Assembly (NCBI RefSeq): GCF_011075055.1
Contig: NC_058137.1
Coordinates: 26,149,463 to 26,213,462, forward strand
From: Mangifera indica
Lineage: Eukaryota > Streptophyta > Magnoliopsida > Sapindales > Anacardiaceae
Reading direction: 5' to 3'
DNA length: 64,000 bases
Positions within the stretch are counted from its first letter, which is position 1, and each line of letters starts with the position of its first letter. The translations under genes and the position numbers were made by a program. Below, piece by piece: positions 56,543-64,000 of this stretch. The notes under the pieces were generated by a model. That model had not been told where the DNA came from. It ran no database searches and was given only the letters and a program-made list of their open reading frames with translations.

Positions 56543-57306
56543 GCTGGAACCTGAATGTTAGGAATCAGGATATGACATATGCTAGGTCGGTCTGCAGAAG
56601 TATGAGGTTTGGAGAGGGGGCTTTGAATTTCAACTTAAAAGGATTCTGGTCAAAATCTTCCAGGAAGCTGTGCAAGGTGGGAAAGAGTTCCATTTTCTCC
56701 CCAGAGGGTAATATTCTTCGTCATTCTGCTGTCCTGAAGCTTAATGGTATAAGGACTTCAAGTGAAATTACCAGTCTGGTTATTGGAACTCTGCAGAGCT
56801 TGAGTTCTGCTGATGATTTGAGTTACTTTGAGCGGATTTCCCTGTTCATGTTCCTTGAAGTGAATTGTACACCAAGGCTTCAAAAGAATCAATCGAAACT
56901 GAGTTTTCTGCTGAGATTAATGTTGCAGCAGAGAACTCATCACTCAGTTCACAGGTGAGTAAAACTGTTTGCTCAGACTTTGGGAGTACATACACCGGAT
57001 ATGAGTTGGATTATGAAAGTGACTGCAATTCTACAAAGACTTGCAATCCTTTTGGTGATGCTGTTGGATATTTGCCACGAGTGATGTCTTTGAATAAGTT
57101 TCAGTGTTCATCGGATGAACAAAGTTTAAGGTTTTTGGTGGAATTTCCGAGCAGTAGCTATTCCAGGTATTACAATTACAACTCTTTCAACCTAAACACA
57201 ACGTTCGTTGGGGAAGGAACATGAAACTGGAGGAAGAATCACCTATGTGTCGTTGCTTGCAGAATCTTGAGCCACAATGGTGCTTTGGATGGCTCTCATG
57301 TAGAGT
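56543..57306 (+). pseudogene. Middle fragment of DUF2921, frameshifted
   Basis: It corresponds to positions 3509-4276 of the complete gene (about residues 122-378). A 4-bp loss near 56868 shifts the frame, and the WDW-type site after GEGT has become TGA (57223-57225). At 57306 homology jumps to the DUF2921 3' flank (about 6370), so the rest of the gene was deleted in one step. Both the start and the seven membrane segments are absent. Confidence 0.88.
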
Positions 57307-58536
57307 TTTCTGGTTTTTTTCTTTTCTAAAAGTTATATAATTGAAAAAAATAATTTATTAATTTATTAGGTTTTAGAATATGTCACTTTTGGGTTGGCTG
57401 CAAAAAAGGTTATATGAGGTGTTAGAGAATGTAAAGTCCAAGGGAATAATTGGTAATTTCGAGTGTGATTTAGAAGACAATGGTTAGGCAATGTTTGGTT
57501 TAGATAATATTTTATTACTAAAAATAAAAAATTATCTTAAAAATAAATTACTTAAAAAATTATTAGGAGTAGATTTTTATGTTTGATAAAAATTAATATG
57601 TATAATTAATTATTGTGTTTGGTTAAAGTACTAAAAGAATACTAATATATTTTTTTTATTTAAATGTTTTAAGGTATAATTATTATAAAATATTTGTATG
57701 CTATTTGTTACATTAATTAAAAATAAAATTATTTTTATTTCAAAAATTAGTAAATAAGAATATAATTATAATAAAATCAAGATTACTTTAGTAATATTTT
57801 AATATTTAAAGTGAAGATAAAAATAAGATTATTTTTTATATTATTTGTCACATCACTATTGATAATTAAAAATTATCGTACTATTTTTTTACTTATAAAT
57901 CATATAAAAAAATAAAAAATAAATTATCAGAATAATATTTAAAACTTGTAGCCGAAGGCCATCTTAATACCATTAGATTGGCTGCTTGAAATTATTTATA
58001 CATTAAAATCATTGATTAACAGATTATGTTTAAAGATAGATATGTATTTAACATAAACGAAGTAGGTAGAGATAAAACTGAGCTCTACTAAACCAGTTGA
58101 GCCGTACAATAAATAAGTACCGGAAAAGTAAAATTATATACACCTATTAACTTATGCACTAAAGAAAGACTTCACAATGTGATTAGTCATTTGCTTTTAA
58201 TTTAAACTTAGTTTATCATATAGTAATATTTTATGCATTTGTACATAATTTTATTATTATTGTAACTATAAATCCGACAAGATGAGCGGGTTGGAAATGT
58301 TAGAATTTAAGTAAAAAAAAAAAAACCTATAAATAAGTCTCTGAAAACTGTATTCTCCAAACTAAGCGTATCCATTTATTTTCCTGCACACGTCACAACA
58401 CTTACTCGAAGCAAAAAAAGCTTGACATTCTATCCTCTGAAAATCGTATCACCCAGAAGAGCAAACCTGGAAAACCAATCAAAGGAAAATATATATTGCA
58501 TTTATCATGTTGTTATGCAATACTTATAAAGGAATA
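57307..58536. other. DUF2921 3' flank with an AT-rich insertion
   Basis: The outer parts match 6370-6760 and 6830-7370. About 57440-57965 is extra AT-rich sequence absent from the other copies; no convincing terminal repeats were found. A MITE-like piece lies near 58120-58265. No gene is seen. Confidence 0.55.
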
Positions 58537-60604
58537 CTAAGAACGATAAGTGATAGGAATCAGCATCAAGTCTGTTTTCCTTCCAAAGTTATACCCAAGA
58601 CCTCACTTATGTCTAGATCTTCAGGATTCATCCCATACAGAAACTTCCAATCAAAATGGTAAAGAAGTTCTGCGAGTGGCAGCTCAATATTTGGTTGTGC
58701 AAACGTTAAGCCTGGACAAATTCTCCTTCCAGCTCCAAATGGAATGTATTCGAAATCCATGCCCCCTGAAATCAATTGAGCTGTGAAGAAATTTCTCAGG
58801 ATAGAATGTCTCGGCGTCATTCCAGTATCCAGGATCTCTTCCGATTGCCCATCCGTTGACAATGACTCTGGTTCTCTCAGGAATCTTGTACCCGTTAATC
58901 TCGCAACTCTCTCTGCATTCCCTTGGAAGTAAAAGAGGTACAGAAGATTGCAGCCTCAAGGTTTCTTTTACCACTGATTTCAAGTACTTCAATTCCTGAA
59001 TTTCAGTTTCATCATCATTTCCTTTCCCATCAAAGACTCGTCTTACTTCAGCTTGTGCCTCTTTCATTACCCTTGGGTTTCTCATCAGTTCTTTCATTGC
59101 CCACTGTAAAGCCGTTGCTGATGTCTCACTTCCAGTGCTGAAAATATCCTTAAAAAAAAAACAAGTTACTAAATTTTCAGCTTGGACACAATTTATTCAG
59201 TGCCCATTTTATAGAATCAAAATAATTGTCAGTTTATATATTGTTTTGCAGTTAGATTTCACAGAAGTGTTAAGCATTGTACAGTGTTTGACTGATTTTG
59301 CGAGTACCATGCAGTGACTAAACATGTCATCTATACAAGTTAGACTCACAATTTGTATTTCATACTATTACTCTTCCCAACGTTATAATAAACATAGGTT
59401 TCTGACCAATAAATTAGACCACTTTTAAAAACTCAATTATTTGTCCTTTATTGCTTGCCTAGAATTTTTTTCGTCTAATTTTACATAGTTCTTGTTGATG
59501 GATTTTTGCCATCAACATATATATATAATATAAATAAGAAGCCTCAAGGATCAAGGATGAAATATCTTATTAGCAAACAGGAATAAAATAGTGAAATTAA
59601 AATATCCGCTATGAAATTTCTGATTTATGTTAGTTTGCTTATACAACATAACTCTTAGAAGCAAAGGGTTTAAATTTTAAGTGCTTTCAGCGAAGTAAAG
59701 TAATATTATACTAACCCAGATGACTGCTTTGATGTTGTCAGTTAGGGGAAATTCAAGGTCACCTTCTCGCTGGACTCTCACAAGAACATCAACTAAATTT
59801 TCCTTTACTCCTCTTTCTCCCGTTTGTGTCCTCTCCTTCTCTGTATGCTCATTCAGGATTTTTTCAAGTATTCTATCACTCTTCTGATGCAGCTTCTCAA
59901 GCTTCAGATCCGTTCCACTGATAACCTGAATTGCTTTAACGGAAGGGTAGAAATCAACAATGGAGAAACCTGCAGCTGCCTCTACGACTTCCAATACACA
60001 TGATACGAAAGCTTCTTCATCTTTGCATCTTTCCCCAAAAGCCGCCCTGGCTGTTATGCCGTATGTTAAACTGACTATTTTATCACTTTAGATTGATTTC
60101 TGATCCTTCATTAACCTGTATGGCATTAATGAGATTTGAGACCTCCTCTTCCCTGACGGATTGCAGTGATTGGACCCGCCTGGCACTTTAGAGCTCTATG
60201 GTTGCAAGTTTCCAGAGCTGTCTCCAGTAATTTCCATACGGTGAAAAACCAATATCAGTATCCTTACCAACTTGGCGGAAACCAGAATGGATCTGTCTGC
60301 AAAGTTCATGTCATGGGTTTTCATAACTTCTTGGGCAATCTCTGGAGAAGAAACTATGATGGTTGAAACTTCACCAAGCTGGAGGTGCATCAAGGGTCCA
60401 TATTCCTTGGCCAAGTCTCTGAGGCGGCGATGGGGTAGCGAACCAACAGCTGGTGCAATTTTCCAATGAGAGGTAGTTTCCAGGGCCCTGGAGGCATCTT
60501 TGAGCTTGTATTCAGGATTTTGATCCCTTTGTTATTTTGGCTGCCGTGAGCAAGAAAAGGATGAAAATAAATATGGGGGTGAACGAGTGCAATAGAAGTT
60601 CCGT
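58537..60604 (-). pseudogene. CYP71D copy H, decayed pseudogene
   Basis: Exon 1 is about 60604-59716, the intron 59715-59149 (567 bp) and exon 2 is 59148-58537. It shares with copy C the ACG start (60602-60604), the one-base loss in the NLHQL region, the 7-bp deletion near 60263, the TAA near 60189, the NLSDK frameshift and the shifted C-terminus. Its own lesions include an extra C near 58764 (CCCCCTG) and a lost codon near 59738. Exon 2 motifs ([25 protein letters not shown]) are in better condition than in C. It is non-functional. Confidence 0.9.
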
Positions 60605-61112
60605 GAAAATGGGGAAGACGAGCACCAGTATCGATAGAACACTCTCCTCCCAGGGAGTTTTATCAAGTTTACTGTTGTACAACAATCATCTGAACATAAT
60701 TAGTTGCTTTTGTTGAGAAAACCAGATATTACTTGGACTTTTCTTATCACTAATCAAAGAAAAGAAAATCCGTTTGCCTTTCTTTTGTTGGATGACGCAA
60801 GTTTATCATCATGCTAAAATTGTATGATTACTAAATTCATTATATGTGACCCGGATCAATTCTGATCGTAAAATTTTTCTACAAATGGTGAATAAAGTAT
60901 TCGCCAAATTAAGATTGGAATCTCCATCATGACCATGCTCTAAAAGGACTTGGAAGCCATTTTTTCTTAACTTATTGGGCACTGAATAATACTAGGTTGA
61001 CAATCTTTCCAACTGATGGCGAGTGTGTGGATACTTGGATGCAGAACCTCGTAAGATTTTGGAAAAATAGTTACTAGTCATGCTGCAACTGTATTCTTTT
61101 ATAAGTCATGGA
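60605..61112. other. Flank between divergent P450 relics (second copy)
   Basis: It is colinear with 18388-18894. No gene is seen. Confidence 0.55.
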
Positions 61113-62083
61113 AAGACCTGACCATTCGTATCATTGGTCTTATTTGTATCGTATCAATTTGGGTTTGTGTCAAATACCTTAAAGTCTAATCCGATCCAAA
61201 ATAAAATAGTGTCAAAATTTTTTAACCTTAAACCAAATTGAAGTATTTTTGGATTAACCTGAACCACTCTAAATAACTCATACTATGTAACAAGTAAAAT
61301 CATGTTATAACGCATTATGTAACAACACAATTTGCTATGAAATAATATACTTTGTCAAATGTCAAAAATAACATGATTTGTTATAAAATAATATACAAAA
61401 AGACACACTAATAGGAAACGACATTTTATCAAAATGAAATTGTTTTATTTCATATTAATACAAATAATTTGTTTATTGTCTCTTTATATGATAATCAATA
61501 ACTCAAATAAGTATGCAATTTCAATTTACAACTAATGAGATTCATAATTACTTTTAAATATTTAATAAATTTAATATTCAATTCATATGATTGATGTAAC
61601 TATCATAAATATTAAAATCACTAACAAACATATAAATATGACATAATAAGTTCAAATCAATAGTATTTATAATACATCAATAGAATAAAACAAATTAACT
61701 ATAATCAATTTTTTACAAGTTTATCAAAAAGAGTTATTAAATTAAAATGAATATTTTTAGATAATGTAGATTTAGTGTTTAGTGATGCAATTTCAATTTT
61801 GAATTAGAAAATAAAGATTTTGTGGATTGAAACTCTTTCTGTCAAATGAAAAAAATTATAAATATTAGAGATTTTTTACTATTACAATGTTATACAATAT
61901 TTTATTCAAAATTTTTGGTTAGTTCGGGTGGGCTTTGTGTCAACCCAAAGCCGATCCAATTTTTTTGGGATCAACTCTAACTTGATTAAACTATTTTTTG
62001 TATCAAAAATCATAATCCTAATCTAAATTTTTTTGTGTCATATCCTATCGAATTAACAGGTCATGTTAAATTTTATCAAGTTT
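61113..62083. mobile_element. hAT-like insertion, second copy
   Basis: It sits at the same position as 18895-19887 between AGTCATGGA repeats, with the same ends and internal sequence and a few small deletions. It was carried along by the block duplication and is not a new insertion. Confidence 0.6.
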
Positions 62084-62483
62084 AGTCATGGATTTGTTAG
62101 ACAATAATGTGTATATATATGTTTATTATTTATTTGTGTAAACAATATGTATATAATATTGTAATGTAATATAAAATTGTATAATTCTACGCAGCATTAG
62201 AGCAACAAAATACTTTAGCGTCCGTCAAGTCATAAAACGAAGAGACCTTGCAACTAAGGTTTATCTTTTCTTCTCACAGTTGTCACCCGGCATCTTTACG
62301 ATCTGACAGTTTCACCCCATCTCAGGCCAAATCACAGCCCAAGCCCGATTCACTCAACCTTTGCTAGAGATTCCTCCAATCTCTGACCAGGGTTCCTCTG
62401 TTGAAGATCTCTGCCCTGTACTGTTGTTTATTCAATTCACTCCATTTTTGTGAATATTCAATGTCCTCAATATTTTTGTGAGG
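62084..62483 (+). promoter_or_regulatory. 5' region of the plus-strand P450 relic
   Basis: It is colinear with 19888-20283. It is the presumed leader and promoter of the divergent P450; the same leader survives without its gene in blocks A, B and G. No clear TATA box could be fixed. Confidence 0.3.
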
Positions 62484-62627
62484 GAATTTCAATGCACTTC
62501 CATTTCAATCCTTCTCACCTTTCTTCTCTTTCTCTTCATGGTGCTGAAGATAGGATTGAGATCAAAAGCCAGTGAAAGAACTTTACATCTACCTCCAGGG
62601 CCATGGAAATTACTTCTTGTTCGAAAC
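62484..62627 (+). pseudogene. N-terminal fragment of a CYP71-type P450, cut by a Copia element
   Basis: It is equivalent to 20284-20427. The start ATG is AGG here. The anchor, LPPGPWKLL and the following VRN codons are legible before the Copia LTR begins at 62628. The rest of the gene, if any, lies beyond the window. Confidence 0.8.
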
Positions 62628-62947
62628 TGTTGATATATGTAAACAAAATGAAATGATGGGCCAGATTGCAGTGCTATAAAGCTGAAAGGACAATGCTACA
62701 CTTCAAGATAACTATGAGGGCCTTTCTGTAATTGTCCCTCAAACATATAAAAATGCACAATGACTGTAAACAATTAGGTTTTTCGTTTATTCTTTCAGTA
62801 TGAAATACGCAGCAGCCTTCTAGAATCCTCTCCTCTCTCTCTATGATTTTTCTGCTACTCTAGGGTTTTATCTTTATACTTGATCTATATTGGTTGATTT
62901 CCTGTTAGTCTTTGGTGATTTCCTGTTAGTCTAGGGTTTTATCCACA
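62628..62947 (+). repeat. 5' LTR of the Copia element (320 bp)
   Basis: TG...CA ends, the right one set by the primer-binding site that follows. The 3' LTR is outside the window, so the age cannot be estimated. Confidence 0.85.
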
Positions 62948-62960
62948 TGGTATCAGAGCT
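62948..62960 (+). other. Copia primer-binding site, initiator tRNA-Met type
   Basis: TGGTATCAGAGCT immediately follows the LTR; it is the standard tRNA-iMet complement of plant Copia elements. Confidence 0.9.
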
Positions 62961-63364
62961 ACAGACCATCGTCATTTACCTGGGAATCAAGAGGTAGCGC
63001 TTTGTTTTGTGATTAAAAGAAAAGTAAGACTCAGTCACGCTTGGTAAATCTCTCATTTCTCTTTATTGATGTTTCATGCGAATAATAATTGATTCATTAG
63101 CCTTACTGTTTATTTTTATTTTTATTTTTTGTTATTTTGTCTCAGTGTGAATGAATATGCCTAGATTTTTCTTGGCTTGATGTTATATTGCTTGATCTAT
63201 TATGAGATATTTTTTTACAAGTTTTTCGTTGGTTGGTTTGTGGTGATATATTTTTTTTTGCTAGATCTGCTGTGTTTGGTCATTATCTTTGAAATTTTTG
63301 CTCATTCTTCACTGGGTCTTAATGTTCAGTTGTTTTAAATCTACTGTTATTGGGTTATTCGTTG

Positions 63365-64000
63365 TAGATCTACTCTGTAACGTACCATCTCAGTATCATA
63401 CCTTTCATAGTTTCAATCACTCAAATTCACAATATCCCATTCCTTCTCCACAATCATTCAATCTCTCTACACCATTGCCCTACAACTCTTCTCTAGGATC
63501 ACGACCTTCACTTCTGCTTGGTCACTCCTCTGGTCATCCCTTCAATTCTGGTTTTTCTAGAGGTAGAGGTAGAGGTAGAGGATATGGTAGGGGCAAAGTG
63601 ATCTGCCAAATTTGTAATAAACCTGGTCATCTGGCTCTTCATTGCTATTATAGAAATAATAATCCTCCTAACAATCAGCCTGTTTATCCTCAGTTTTATC
63701 CTGGTGCTATGAGTACTCCTTCTCCTACCTACACATACAATAGTGTTTCCTCTTCTCCCTACTACCCATCAGCTCCCCATATATCTTATTATACATCAAC
63801 ACCTACTCCTCAGTCCACTTTTTCCCAACCTCTAACACCTTCATGTCCACCTACCCGTGCTCTACCTCCACCAATTACCTCTGGTGCTCATCAAGCTTAC
63901 TTAACTCATAATCCCTCTCCTCTCAGACCCTCCAGCTCAATCCCCATTGCTTCTGCTCACTCTGCCTCTACCATAGCAACTCCCTTTACTGTTCAAGATG
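63365..64000 (+). pseudogene. Copia gag C-terminal part, upstream gag missing
   Basis: The frame is open from about 63365 to the window end. It has a Ser/Pro/His-rich segment, an Arg-Gly run (GRGRGRGYGRG), a CCHC knuckle CQICNKPGHLALHC (about 63602-63643) and a long Pro/Ser/Tyr-rich linker as found before the integrase in RE1-type elements. Between the primer site and 63365 there is no gag N-terminal (UBN2-type) sequence and no plausible ATG in frame. The element is probably internally deleted. Confidence 0.65.

Larger units (their letters stand above)
62628..64000 (+). mobile_element. Ty1/Copia LTR retrotransposon, 5' part (runs off the window)
   Basis: The LTR starts TGTTGATATATG and ends CCACA (62628-62947), followed directly by the primer-binding site. 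The insertion interrupts sequence that is continuous at 20427-20430. A gag-type zinc knuckle lies at about 63602-63645 and the frame is open to the window edge. Polymerase domains and the 3' LTR would lie beyond 64000. Confidence 0.88.

Noticed and set aside
1..64000. CRISPR array, prokaryotic operon or phage-type system
   Set aside because: Introns, plant gene families and plant retrotransposons show this is plant nuclear DNA; the regular repeats are transposon arrays.

Overview
The window is AT-rich eukaryotic nuclear DNA from a plant, most likely a eudicot. It carries intron-bearing CYP71D-type cytochrome P450 genes, an intronless DUF2921 membrane-protein gene, an LRR receptor-like protein gene, and plant-type Gypsy, Copia, hAT and Mutator-like elements. 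I cannot name the species. All gene models come from reading the sequence and comparing copies within the window.

Layout. Block A (1-11032): direct repeats with a MITE, a promoter-like module, an hAT insertion, the only complete DUF2921 gene (3145-6003, +), and convergent to it an intact two-exon CYP71D gene (7380-9053, -). Block B (11112-16216): a P450 3' scrap joined to the DUF2921 3' flank, then a second CYP71D copy (12566-14246, -) broken by one nonsense codon. Block C (16223-20547): a decayed CYP71D pseudogene and, head-to-head, the N-terminal scrap of another CYP71 gene. Block D (22116-29798): an LRR receptor-like protein gene with one internal stop, and a 3.8-kb Mutator-like element inserted 18 bp upstream of its ATG. 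Block E (about 30240-46330): a roughly 3.3-kb unit repeated three times. Units 1 and 2 carry only the signal-peptide end of DUF2921; unit 3 is split by a very young Gypsy element (37041-44882) that encodes gag and protease but no reverse transcriptase. Block G (47552-55117): the 7-TM half of DUF2921, a second intact CYP71D gene (50267-51947, -) and a different P450 pseudogene. Block H (55118-62627): promoter-like module, an 882-bp fold-back element, a middle piece of DUF2921, a CYP71D pseudogene sharing its lesions with block C, and a P450 N-terminal scrap cut by a Copia element that runs off the window (62628-64000).

Biology. The recurring pair is a DUF2921 gene followed by an oppositely oriented CYP71D gene; it has been copied at least four times and mostly lost. 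Two CYP71D genes (blocks A and G) have complete reading frames with all family motifs; CYP71D enzymes are ER-anchored monooxygenases, often of terpenoids. No terpene synthase or other pathway enzyme is present, so this is a birth-and-death tandem array, not a demonstrable biosynthetic cluster. I find no clearly new molecular system. The most unusual items are the Mutator-like element carrying a Ulp1/DUF1985 gene remnant between inverted 119-bp arrays next to an RLP start codon, the young gag-protease Gypsy element with an in-frame amber codon, the 882-bp hairpin element with GC-rich alternating arms, and a nonsense mutation that also makes a consensus splice donor.
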